Part shown: piece by piece, positions 1 to 7,066 of the stretch
How positions within the stretch are numbered: position 1 is the stretch's first letter
How the letters are laid out: every line of letters starts with the position of its first letter
Origin: Pseudarthrobacter sp. AL07
GTDB lineage: Bacteria > Actinomycetota > Actinomycetes > Actinomycetales > Micrococcaceae
Length of the DNA stretch: 64,000 bases
Assembly: GCF_029960665.1 (NCBI RefSeq)
Contig: NZ_JASBRB010000006.1
Coordinates: 62,001-126,000, forward strand
Reading direction: 5' to 3'
Notes under the pieces: model-generated
Database searches by the model: none
What the model saw: the letters and a program-made list of their open reading frames with translations, nothing else
Told to the model about the DNA's origin: nothing
Made by a program: the position numbers and the translations under genes

Positions 1-417
1 ATGTTCAGCGTGACCGGGCTGCCCACCGAGCTCAAGGTCTCGTACTGGATCTGGCTCATCGGCGGCATGTTGGGAGTCCTTGGCGGCCTGTTGGCAGTGC
101 TGGGCTCGCTGGCGTTGTTCGTTGTGGCACCCGGGCTGGCTGCTGTGTTCCTCCTACTCATCCTGGTGGCCCTCGCCCTGGCCGCGGCCCAGATTGTCCT
201 GGCCCTGAAGATGAAGGAGGGCAAGGAGTGGGCCCGGCTGGCCCTCACGATCGTCGCCGGCGTTTCACTGGTGCTCGCCGTGATCGGCGGCAGTGTGGGC
301 GGCGGCAGCGGGATCGGCAACAACTGGCTGGGCTTCCTCATCTCCGCCGCGGCAACCGTCCTGATGTGGCTGCCGAACTCGCAGGCCTGGTTCACCTCCG
401 TCAAGGGACGCGCGTAG
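1..417 (+). CDS. Membrane protein, probably 5'-truncated by the window edge
   Basis: The visible 138 residues hold about four hydrophobic segments (roughly residues 15-45, 45-70, 80-100 and 110-125) and a KxGKxWAR motif before the third. The next gene downstream has a similar layout, with a matching KGKNWAR motif after an extended Pro/Gln/Tyr-rich N-terminus. I infer that this reading frame starts upstream of the window and that its first ATG here, at base 1, is internal. The two genes look like tandem paralogues of a small multi-pass membrane family. No function is recognisable and the cellular role is unknown. Confidence 0.6.
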   Translation: MFSVTGLPTELKVSYWIWLIGGMLGVLGGLLAVLGSLALFVVAPGLAAVFLLLILVALALAAAQIVLALKMKEGKEWARLALTIVAGVSLVLAVIGGSVGGGSGIGNNWLGFLISAAATVLMWLPNSQAWFTSVKGRA

Positions 418-568
418 ACGCATCTCACCCGGCCAGCCGGGCTGTTAGCCGGGCTGATATGGGCGTTGACGAACGTGGATAGACAGCCGTGTGCGCACGA
501 ATATCCGCTGAAAGCTGGGCCGTGAACGAACCGGGCTGGCTTCCGCCCGAATACCTCTCTGGAATGAT

Positions 569-590
569 CCCCCGCGGCATGCGCCGGGGG
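569..590. other. GC-rich hairpin between the two paralogues
   Basis: CCCCCG at 569-574 pairs with CGGGGG at 585-590. There is no T-run after it, so it is at best a weak transcription end for the first gene. The rest of 418-677 holds no gene that I can support. Confidence 0.25.
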
Positions 591-677
591 TACGGTGGGA
601 ACTAAGCCGTACTGGGGGCAGGCCAGTTGGACTGCACCCAGCAGCCGAACTGACATCCGACCTGCAAAGGACCGCTC

Positions 678-1496
678 ATGAGCACGCCTGTCCCGCCTCC
701 TGTCCCGAACGAGCCCGAGCCCGGCAATCAACCGCCAGCCCCCCGATACGGCGAGAACAGCCCGCAGTTCGGGCAGCCCACGCCACCTGCGCCGCAGTAC
801 GGGCAGAACGCCCCGCAGTATGGCCAGAACGCCCCGCAGTATGGCCAGCAGACTCCCCCGGCGCCGCAGTATGGGCAGAACACCCCGCAGTTTGGGCAGA
901 ACACCCCGCCGCAGTTCGGCCAGCCCACACCTCCGCCGTATGGCCAGCCGCCGTACGGACAGTACCCTTACGCGCAGTACCCCTCAGAACAGCCGCAGGT
1001 CACTGGATCGAACGGGGTGCCCCGGCTGGTCAATATCTCGTTCTGGCTGCTGATCGGCGCGGGTGTTGTGTACGTCATCAGCCTGCTGATGGGCATCGGC
1101 AGGCTTGACGATCCTCAGATCCGGAATGCGTTCGACGACGCCATGCTCAGCAGCGGCGCCACCCCTGCTGACTTCAACTACGAAGACTTTAAGGGCATCC
1201 TTGCCGGATCGCTCGTAGTCTTCGCGATTATCGGTGCGGGGTTGTACGCACTCGTGGCGTTCTTCGTCCGGAAGGGCAAGAACTGGGCCCGTATCCTCGG
1301 CACCGTTTTCGCGGCACTGTCAATTTTTGGCCTCTTCGGCGTACCGAGCTTCGGAACCCTGGGGACTCTGGCGGGAATCGCGGCCATCGTGCTGCTCTAC
1401 CTGCCGGCGGCGGCCCCGTACTTCCGCAAGCCGCAGCCGTTCGCCAGCCCCTACGGCGCACCGGGCAGCACGCCTGGCAACCCGTACGGCCAGTAG
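678..1496 (+). CDS. Membrane protein with Pro/Gln/Tyr-rich repetitive N-terminus
   Basis: The protein has 272 residues. Residues 1 to about 105 are low complexity and built from degenerate QYGQN/QFGQ/PPYGQ units that are also visible as DNA repeats. Four hydrophobic segments follow (about 118-140, 170-195, 210-225 and 232-250), then another Pro/Gly/Tyr tail ending NPYGQ. The ATG lies behind AGGACCGCTC, an acceptable ribosome binding site. The soluble repeats are probably cytoplasmic interaction segments, as in other actinobacterial membrane proteins with PQY-rich tails, but this is inference. It is a likely paralogue of the preceding gene. Function unknown. Confidence 0.8.
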   Translation: MSTPVPPPVPNEPEPGNQPPAPRYGENSPQFGQPTPPAPQYGQNAPQYGQNAPQYGQQTPPAPQYGQNTPQFGQNTPPQFGQPTPPPYGQPPYGQYPYAQYPSEQPQVTGSNGVPRLVNISFWLLIGAGVVYVISLLMGIGRLDDPQIRNAFDDAMLSSGATPADFNYEDFKGILAGSLVVFAIIGAGLYALVAFFVRKGKNWARILGTVFAALSIFGLFGVPSFGTLGTLAGIAAIVLLYLPAAAPYFRKPQPFASPYGAPGSTPGNPYGQ

Positions 1497-1556
1497 CACC
1501 ACCCAGCTCGAATCCACAACCTCAACGGGCGTGGACCCAGCCATCGGCCAACGAAA

Positions 1557-2300
1557 CTAGGCGGACTGGTCCGGGGTCTGCGCCCGTTGGGCGTGATAGG
1601 CGAGGATCTGCAGCTCGGTGGCCATGTCCACCTTGCGCAGGTTCACGCCCTCGGGGACCTGGAGCATGACGGGGGCGAAGCTGAGAATGCTGTGGACGCC
1701 GGCAGCCACCACGCGGTCGCACACGGCCTGCGCCACGGTGGCCGGAAGCGCAAGGACCACCATGTTTGCGCCCGTCCGCTGCAGCACCGCCTCCATGTCC
1801 GCGGCGTCGCTGACCCGCAGCCAGCCCACCTCATTGCCCACCACCATCTGGTCGGCGTCGAAAATGGCCACCACGTCAAACCCGCGGGACTCGAAACCGC
1901 CGTAGCGGGCCAGGGCTTTGCCGAGGTTACCCGCGCCAACAATGGCGACCTTCCAGTCGTGGGTCAGCCCCAGGGCTGCGGAGATGTGGCGGCTCAGGTA
2001 CTGCACTTCGTAGCCCACGCCACGCGTGCCGTAGGAGCCCACGTAAGAGAGATCCTTGCGAAGGGTTGACGAGCTCACGCCCGATGCTTCCGCCAGGGAC
2101 TCCGAAGATACCCGTTCGACGCCGTCGGACAGCAGCGTGTTAAGGGCGCGCAGGTAGATGGTCAGCCGTGCCACTGCTGCGGGCGGGATCTGCTTGGCCG
2201 CCTCTGTACCGTGGACAGGCTGCGGACCGTGGCCAGGCGGTGTCCCCTGGGCATTCTCTGCACCTTGGACAGCCTGGGGAGATGAATCCAGTGATGTCAC
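1557..2300 (-). CDS. rex: Redox-sensing transcriptional repressor Rex
   Basis: Rex proteins sense the NADH/NAD+ ratio and repress respiratory and fermentative genes when NADH is low. The protein has an N-terminal winged helix with the Rex signature SSSTLRKDLSYVGSYGTRGVGY, followed by a Rossmann domain beginning VAIVGAGNLGKAL. It ends with a swapped C-terminal helix (AYHAQRA). I chose the GTG at 2300 because GGAGG lies 5 nt before it; longer forms from upstream starts are possible. The first 40 residues are poorly conserved and Gln/Pro-rich. The glutaredoxin-like gene lies 93 bp upstream on the same strand. I see no clear TTGTGA-type Rex operator next to the gene. Confidence 0.95.
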   Translation of the reverse strand: MTSLDSSPQAVQGAENAQGTPPGHGPQPVHGTEAAKQIPPAAVARLTIYLRALNTLLSDGVERVSSESLAEASGVSSSTLRKDLSYVGSYGTRGVGYEVQYLSRHISAALGLTHDWKVAIVGAGNLGKALARYGGFESRGFDVVAIFDADQMVVGNEVGWLRVSDAADMEAVLQRTGANMVVLALPATVAQAVCDRVVAAGVHSILSFAPVMLQVPEGVNLRKVDMATELQILAYHAQRAQTPDQSA

Positions 2301-2393
2301 TATCCCCTCCATCCCATCGCGTCGTGACTCCACTCTAGAGCCCCGCCACTAGTGCCAACAAAGCCGGCGTCATTCGGCGAGGCCGCTTTCCTA

Positions 2394-2645
2394 TCAGGCC
2401 ATGGCGCGTTGGAGGACGCGCTCCAGCCGGGCTTCGTCGATCTTCCAGAAATCGCGCTGGATTCCATCCACCAGAACCACGGGGATCTCCTCCGCGTACC
2501 GCTCACGCAGTTCCGGCAGCTCATCCACCAGCTGTTCCGTCCACCCAAGTCCCAGCAACGCAGTAACGCGTCCGACGGCGTCGCGCGCGGCTGCGCACAG
2601 GTGACAGTCTGCTTTGGTGATGAGGACTACCTCGGGTTTTGCCAT
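2394..2645 (-). CDS. Glutaredoxin-like thiol-redox protein
   Basis: This 83-residue protein has a single thioredoxin fold. A CHLC redox motif (Cys14 and Cys17) follows the first strand, and the cis-proline loop is in EIPVVLVDG. The CxxC sequence and small size match the actinobacterial glutaredoxin-like family (DUF836 type; compare Rv0508). It probably reduces disulfides in the cytoplasm, but its electron donor, possibly mycothiol, cannot be read from sequence. It lies upstream of rex on the same strand and divergent from the HAD phosphatase gene. Confidence 0.88.
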   Translation of the reverse strand: MAKPEVVLITKADCHLCAAARDAVGRVTALLGLGWTEQLVDELPELRERYAEEIPVVLVDGIQRDFWKIDEARLERVLQRAMA

Positions 2646-2704
2646 GCATTAACCGTAACGCCCCACTGGCACTGGCACTGAAATCCTGGCCACCGAGTAT
2701 TGAC

Positions 2705-2717
2705 TAGACTCGTGGAC
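2705..2717 (+). promoter_or_regulatory. -10 box of a leaderless HAD phosphatase transcript
   Basis: TAGACT at 2705-2710 ends 7 nt before the ATG at 2718. That places transcription start at the start codon, so this ATG is preferred over the in-frame TTG at 2700. No good -35 hexamer is visible. Confidence 0.5.
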
Positions 2718-3536
2718 ATGCCCGAGGAGAAATACGTCGCTGTGGTGACCCAGCCGGATGCGTTGATGCAGACCGGCGAAGCCGCCTTTTTCGACGTCGA
2801 TAACACCCTCATGAAGGGCGCCAGCCTTTTCCACGTTGCCCGCAAGATGCACCAGCGCGGAGCCTTTACGCTGACGCAGGCTGCAGGGTTTGCGTGGAAG
2901 CAGTTTAAATTTGTGACGCGTGGCGAGAACATGGACGACGTCCACGCTGTCCGCGATTCAGCCCTCACCCTCGTTGCCGGCATCACGGTGGAAGACGTCA
3001 AGGCCTTGGGCGAAGAGGTCTACGACGAAATGATCGCGTCCAGGATCTGGCCCGGCGCCAAGGCACTGGCGCAGCAGCACCTCCGCGTGGGCCGGCGGGT
3101 CTGGCTGGTCACCGGCACCCCCATTGAGGTCGCCACCGTCATTTCCACCAGGCTGGGCCTGACAGGAGCCTTGGGCACGGTTGGCGAGGTTGCCGACGGC
3201 ATGTACACCGGCCGCCTGGTGGGCGACATCCTGCATGGTGCAGCGAAGGCTGTGGCCGTCCGGGAACTGGCAGACACCGAAGGCCTGGACCTGAAGCGAT
3301 GCTGGGCCTACAGCGACTCATACAACGACATCCCGCTGCTGACCTTGGTAGGGCACCCGGTAGCCATCAACCCCGATGCCAGGCTCCGCCGCCACGCACG
3401 GGACAACAACTGGCCGGTCTACGACTTCCGTTCCGGCCGACGCGCTGCCACCTTGGGCCTCAAGGCAGCAACGGCCGGTGGCGCCGTGTACGGGCTCTGG
3501 CGCGGATACTCCCGGATGCGCGGCCCCCGGGCATAA
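2718..3536 (+). CDS. HAD superfamily IB hydrolase (SerB1-like phosphatase)
   Basis: The 272-residue protein carries the four HAD motifs. Motif I is FFDVDNTL with nucleophile Asp26 and Asp28; motif II is VTGTP; the conserved basic residue lies before the SDSYND motif IV. The family dephosphorylates small metabolites such as phosphoserine or glycerol phosphates in the cytoplasm. The substrate is not determined, and homologues labelled SerB1 have no firmly settled role. A short hydrophobic C-terminus (about 250-265) could touch the membrane. It converges on the bS22 gene and shares a terminator hairpin with it. Confidence 0.9.
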   Translation: MPEEKYVAVVTQPDALMQTGEAAFFDVDNTLMKGASLFHVARKMHQRGAFTLTQAAGFAWKQFKFVTRGENMDDVHAVRDSALTLVAGITVEDVKALGEEVYDEMIASRIWPGAKALAQQHLRVGRRVWLVTGTPIEVATVISTRLGLTGALGTVGEVADGMYTGRLVGDILHGAAKAVAVRELADTEGLDLKRCWAYSDSYNDIPLLTLVGHPVAINPDARLRRHARDNNWPVYDFRSGRRAATLGLKAATAGGAVYGLWRGYSRMRGPRA

Positions 3537-3602
3537 CCGCCGCCGCAACTGGCGCCGTCGACGTTTCACGTAGGAGCGCATCGCGGCCGCTCACACGCAA
3601 AA

Positions 3603-3635
3603 AAATGCCCGCTGCCGGATAGGCAACGGGCATTT
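3603..3635. terminator. Bidirectional intrinsic terminator
   Basis: AAATGCCCG (3603-3611) pairs with CGGGCATTT (3627-3635), extended inward by TGCC/GGCA around a 5-nt loop. An A-run precedes it and TTT ends it, so it can work in both directions. It sits between the convergent HAD and bS22 genes. Confidence 0.8.
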
Positions 3636-3654
3636 CACGCTTGTTGAAGTATCT

Positions 3655-3753
3655 CTACTTCTTATTACGGCGCTGGTGACGGGTCTTACGAAGCAACTTG
3701 CGGTGCTTCTTCTTGGCCATACGCTTGCGACGCTTCTTAATAACTGAACCCAC
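3655..3753 (-). CDS. Small ribosomal subunit protein bS22 (AURKAIP1/COX24 family)
   Basis: This 32-residue protein starts MGSVIKKRRKRMAKKKHRK and ends HQRRNKK; more than half of the residues are Lys or Arg. The short gene starts with GTG at 3753 behind AGGAA, 7-8 nt upstream. The sequence matches the small basic protein found in mycobacterial 30S structures as bS22 (Rv0500B). It binds rRNA near the decoding centre. The HTH gene 158 bp upstream is also its neighbour in mycobacteria, so the pair is a conserved actinobacterial unit. Genes this short are often missed. Confidence 0.95.
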   Translation of the reverse strand: MGSVIKKRRKRMAKKKHRKLLRKTRHQRRNKK

Positions 3754-3910
3754 GAAAGTTCCTCACAAACTAGATGCAGTACCTGTCTGATGGAAAAGGT
3801 CCGTGGACAGAGCTACAGAACTGAAACAACTGACAGATTCTTACAATGACGTAAAACGTTCCTTAACAGGGTACCGCTTCTTGGGCATGCCAACTGACCG
3901 CAGGTAATGC

Positions 3911-4123
3911 TCAGGCGGTTTCGGTGTGTCCGTCCACCACAGCACCCTTAAGGTACTGCTCGACGGCGTTTTCCGGCACCCGGTACGACCGGCCGAAACG
4001 CACCGCGGGCATTTCGCCTGAATGGACCAACCGGTAAACGGTCATCTTGGAGACGCGCATGACCTCGGCCACTTCGGCGACGGTCAGGAACTTCGCGTTC
4101 GAGAAGTTCTGTTCTGCGGACAT
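3911..4123 (-). CDS. BldC/excisionase-type HTH DNA-binding protein
   Basis: The 70-residue protein is almost entirely one MerR/excisionase-like winged HTH: LTVAEVAEVMRVSKMTVYRL, then the wing HSGEMPAVRFGRSYRV. It matches the actinobacterial Rv0500A family, whose target genes are unknown to me. AAGGA lies 8 nt before the ATG. No integrase is nearby, so a phage excisionase role is unlikely. The 141-bp region upstream (4124-4265) probably holds its promoter. Confidence 0.88.
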   Translation of the reverse strand: MSAEQNFSNAKFLTVAEVAEVMRVSKMTVYRLVHSGEMPAVRFGRSYRVPENAVEQYLKGAVVDGHTETA

Positions 4124-4265
4124 TTCGCTATTCCTTTGCTGATGGATGACGACAGTAACCCCAGCTGTGTTTCATTGCGGTGTGCCGATGCTGAGCCATC
4201 CACCAACCATGTGTTAGATACTCTAGAGGTTCATGGGGCTGTAGTGAAAGTCATCCGGGCAATGA

Positions 4266-5372
4266 TTAAGAGGTCCGCCGCTTCCGGGAGGACGCCGCGA
4301 GCTGATCAAGGACCGAAACGGATACGTCCCAATCCATGCACGCGTCCGTGACACTCTGGCCGTAGACCAGTTCCGGCCGGGCCGCCGCGTGCTCGGTGAC
4401 ATCCAGGTTCTGGGCACCGCCCACCAGGAAGCTTTCCAGCATCACGCCAGCGATGGCCTGTGCCGCCTCGCCGCCGTCCTCCAACTGCGCGCCGATTTCC
4501 AATGCCACTTCCGCCTGCCGGTGGTGGCTCTTACCACTGTTGGCATGGCTGGCGTCCACGATCAGCCGGGGGTTGAGCCCCTTCCCGGCGAGCTTGCCGG
4601 AGGCGCTTTCGACCTCGGCCACTGAGTAATTGGGTCCCTTACGTCCGCCGCGGAGGATGACGTGGGTGTCCGGATTCCCCGCGGTGGCCACCAGCGCGGC
4701 CCGGCCGTCACCATCGATCCCCAGGAAGGCCTGGGCGGCAGCGGCGGCGCCGCACGCGTCGAGCGCGACCTGGAGGTCGCCGTCGGTCCCGTTCTTGAAT
4801 CCGATGGGCATGGAGAGCCCGGAGGCTAGCTGGCGGTGGATCTGGCTTTCGGTGGTGCGGGCCCCGATGGCTCCCCAAGAGATCAGATCCGCCATGTACT
4901 GGGGGCTGATGGGTTCCAGGAATTCGGTGGCGGTGGGCAGTCCCAGCGCGGTGACCTGTTGCAGGAACTCCCTGGCGGTCCGGAGTCCCGTGACCATGTC
5001 GTGGCTGCCGTCCAGGCGAGGATCGTTGATCAGGCCCTTCCAGCCCACCGTTGTGCGGGGCTTCTCGAAGTAGGTGCGCATCACGATCAGGAGGTCGTCA
5101 CGGTGCTTTTCTGCCTGGCTGACCAGCCGGCGGGCATATTCCAGTCCAGCCTTGGGATCGTGAATGGAGCAGGGGCCTACGATGACCAGCAGCCTGTCGT
5201 CCACGCCGTCCATGATGGCCCGGACTTCGTCGCGGCCACGCTCGACGACGTCCGTCACCCGGGCGTCCATGGGCAGCTCGGCGATGAGCTCCTGGGGCGT
5301 GGGGAGCGGCGTGAATTCGCTGACGCGCAGATTGGACGTGGATTTTGCGGGAGTGGCTGTCGCGGTGCTCAT
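4266..5372 (-). CDS. aroG: 3-deoxy-7-phosphoheptulonate (DAHP) synthase, class I
   Basis: The enzyme condenses phosphoenolpyruvate with erythrose 4-phosphate, the first step of the shikimate pathway. The 368 residues show the class I signatures VIVGPCSIHDP near the N-terminus, RTYFEKPRT, GFKNGTDG and VDASHANSGK. The length is normal. The ATG at 5372 is behind AGGA, 8 nt upstream, and that SD can pair with upstream leader sequence. A 19-codon leader peptide rich in aromatic codons precedes it, which implies control by aromatic amino acid supply in addition to any allosteric inhibition. aroQ of the same pathway is at 55.4 kb. Confidence 0.96.
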   Translation of the reverse strand: MSTATATPAKSTSNLRVSEFTPLPTPQELIAELPMDARVTDVVERGRDEVRAIMDGVDDRLLVIVGPCSIHDPKAGLEYARRLVSQAEKHRDDLLIVMRTYFEKPRTTVGWKGLINDPRLDGSHDMVTGLRTAREFLQQVTALGLPTATEFLEPISPQYMADLISWGAIGARTTESQIHRQLASGLSMPIGFKNGTDGDLQVALDACGAAAAAQAFLGIDGDGRAALVATAGNPDTHVILRGGRKGPNYSVAEVESASGKLAGKGLNPRLIVDASHANSGKSHHRQAEVALEIGAQLEDGGEAAQAIAGVMLESFLVGGAQNLDVTEHAAARPELVYGQSVTDACMDWDVSVSVLDQLAASSRKRRTS

Positions 5373-5434
5373 GTTCGGGTCCTGTTCCAGATAGGAAAGC
5401 GGGCCCAGATCAGAACCCGCCGGAGAAATGGCGA

Positions 5435-5458
5435 AGGGCAGAGAATGATCTCTGCCCT
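5435..5458 (-). terminator. Terminator-like hairpin in the aroG leader
   Basis: AGGGCAGAGA (5435-5444) and TCTCTGCCCT (5449-5458) form a perfect 10-bp stem with a 4-nt loop, between the leader peptide stop codon and aroG. In RNA sense it is followed only by UUCGCCAUUUCUC, so the U-run is weak. Just before it in RNA order, 5508-5516 and 5460-5468 form another perfect 9-bp stem whose 5' arm lies inside the leader reading frame. Confidence 0.6.
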
Positions 5459-5486
5459 GTTGGCTCTGAAGGAAGATGGATGCGTG

Positions 5487-5546
5487 TCAGTTAGACGCGG
5501 GCTCCTCCAGAGCCAACGAAAAATACGCATACCAACGGTTTGTCAT
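5487..5546 (-). CDS. Aromatic leader peptide upstream of aroG
   Basis: Nineteen codons encode MTNRWYAYFSLALEEPASN. Codons 5-9 are Trp-Tyr-Ala-Tyr-Phe, so all three aromatic amino acids are sensed within five codons. The ATG lies 6 nt after a -10 box, so the message is probably leaderless. The frame closes just before two stable hairpins and the aroG start. This is the layout of ribosome-mediated attenuation; a leader of this kind (aroR upstream of aroF) has been reported in Corynebacterium glutamicum, as I recall. The peptide itself probably has no further role. Confidence 0.75.
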   Translation of the reverse strand: MTNRWYAYFSLALEEPASN

Positions 5547-5552
5547 AGGCAA

Positions 5553-5581
5553 ACCATAACCGTGTGCTGCCACGGCCGCAA
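5553..5581 (-). promoter_or_regulatory. Promoter of the leader peptide-aroG transcript
   Basis: On the minus strand, TTGCGG (5581-5576), a 17-bp spacer and TATGGT (5558-5553) form a good sigma-A-type promoter. The leader ATG begins 6 nt after the -10 box. The promoter fits in the 61-bp gap between the esterase stop codon and the leader. Confidence 0.65.
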
Positions 5582-5607
5582 AATCGAGGCCGTAACGTTG
5601 CGCGGCG

Positions 5608-6621
5608 TCAGGCCAGGAGCCTTTGGAGGTACTGCAGCTGCCTGATCCAGTGGTGCTCCTGGCCGCCTTCGTGGTTGTTGAACCGGTAGACCTCGATCTG
5701 CTTTTGCGCCGCGGATAGTGCCGTGGAGTCGCCGCCGTAGGCATTGAAGCTGGCGAACACCGTGGACGGCGGGCACACATCGTCCATCTGCGCCACCGAA
5801 TAAAGGGCAGGCACGGTGGCTGCCCTGGCCAGGTTAACGCCGTCAAAATAGTTCAGGACCGCGAGCATCGGCTCATACCGGTCCCGATGCCTGCCCAGGA
5901 AAGCCGCAATTTCCGGATAGGGGCCGCGGGCCGCGATATCGATGGACCTGGGGAAGTCCTGCAAAAAGGGGACGTCGGGCAGCGCGGCGATGACGCCGTC
6001 GAGCCTTCCCGCCACCAGCCCGGCAACCGCCACCGCGATGCCGCCACCCTGGCTGAGGCCGGCCAGGACCACGCGCGACGGGTCCACCTCCGGGTGGGAC
6101 TGCGCCGCTTCCACCGCACGGAACGCGTCCACGTACACGCGGCGGTAGTAGTAGTCCTCGCGGCTGCCTGCACCCCTGGTCATGAGGCCCGCGTAGGCCA
6201 CTTCGCCTGCTGACGGGTGCGGATCCGCCGTCTCGCCGAGGATCCCGCCGTAGCCCTGGCCTCGGGTGTCCATGATGAAATGCGCGTAACCGGCCTGCGC
6301 CCATTTGGTGTCCTGGTTGACCAGGCCGCGGCCGCCCGAATAGCCGATGTACTGCACAACGACGGGCAGCGGGGTTCCGGCGCTACGGTTCGCAGGGAGG
6401 TGCAGCCAGCCCTTGATCGGCGAGCCGCCGTAGCCGTTGAACGTGACGTCGAACGTGTCGATGACCGCCAAATGGTTCTCCACCGGCTCAAATGTTGCGT
6501 TGAGCGGGAACGTCCGGGCCTCGCCGAGCGTGGCGTCCCAGAAGTCCTGCAGGTCCGCGGGCGGGGTGACCCCCGAGGTGTAGCCGCGGAGCTGGTCAAG
6601 GGGGAGGTCGAAGAGGGGCAT
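5608..6621 (-). CDS. Acetyl xylan esterase / cephalosporin-C deacetylase family hydrolase
   Basis: This 337-residue alpha/beta hydrolase of the AXE1 family (CE7) is normal in length. Visible are the oxyanion region QYIGYSGGRG, the RGQGYGG motif typical of CE7, the nucleophile elbow GLSQGGG, the acid in QMDDVCPPS and the catalytic His near NHEGGQEHHW. Such enzymes remove acetyl groups from small xylo-oligosaccharides. There is no signal peptide, so it acts in the cytoplasm on imported sugars. A LacI remnant lies upstream, so it may once have belonged to a sugar locus. Confidence 0.9.
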   Translation of the reverse strand: MPLFDLPLDQLRGYTSGVTPPADLQDFWDATLGEARTFPLNATFEPVENHLAVIDTFDVTFNGYGGSPIKGWLHLPANRSAGTPLPVVVQYIGYSGGRGLVNQDTKWAQAGYAHFIMDTRGQGYGGILGETADPHPSAGEVAYAGLMTRGAGSREDYYYRRVYVDAFRAVEAAQSHPEVDPSRVVLAGLSQGGGIAVAVAGLVAGRLDGVIAALPDVPFLQDFPRSIDIAARGPYPEIAAFLGRHRDRYEPMLAVLNYFDGVNLARAATVPALYSVAQMDDVCPPSTVFASFNAYGGDSTALSAAQKQIEVYRFNNHEGGQEHHWIRQLQYLQRLLA

Positions 6622-6791
6622 GCTGCCGTCCGGTCCTGTCTCGTCGGGTTCCTATCGGAGATCCTACGTCACACAATACGTCCGGGGCGCCGCTGATGAC
6701 GCGATAGGACACGTGCGTCCTGCCTCAAGGAGCGGCTACAGGCGGGAGAGCTGCGGCGGGAACAGCGCCCTGGGCAGGCCCAGGGCGCTGA

Positions 6792-6944
6792 GGAACCCGG
6801 CGGCCCACCGAAGCCCTGGAGCGCACGGCCATCGAGCTGCTGGCCGAGGAGCTCGAGTCTGACACTCCAAAGCACCGGGCCGTCCTCTTCAGCCCCGAAC
6901 TGGTGGTTCGGCAGAGCACGGCCCCGGCGGAAACCTCCCCTTAG
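6792..6944 (+). pseudogene. C-terminal remnant of a LacI family regulator
   Basis: In the frame open from 6792, the translation from 6807 reads TEALERTAIELLAEELES, then RAVLFSPELVVRQSTAP, which is the standard end of LacI regulators. An in-frame stop lies just upstream, and no helix-turn-helix or sugar-binding core is present. About 46 codons survive. The rest of 6622-7066 shows no gene that I can support. Confidence 0.7.
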
Positions 6945-7066
6945 GCATTCCCCGCCAGTCAGCGGCCAGGCCTGCCCTGGCGGGCGTCCGAGCTCCCGCA
7001 ATTTCCTCTTGCCAGTTGGTGCCAACGGTGGGACTCTGCAGGGAGAGCGAGAGGTCCGTGAGTCCC

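Noticed and set aside
2301..2393. Possible Rex operator upstream of rex
   Set aside because: No TTGTGA-N6-TCACAA-like palindrome could be found in the gap.
3911..4123. Phage excisionase
   Set aside because: The fold fits, but there is no integrase or attachment site, and its bS22 neighbour is a conserved chromosomal pair in actinobacteria.
5369..5530. A 53-codon frame (MRIFRWLWR...) whose stop overlaps the aroG start
   Set aside because: It has Trp codons and an ATGA overlap, but no ribosome site, lies in another frame of the better-supported 19-codon leader, and its later part has no leader-like composition. It could still couple translation and is worth remembering.
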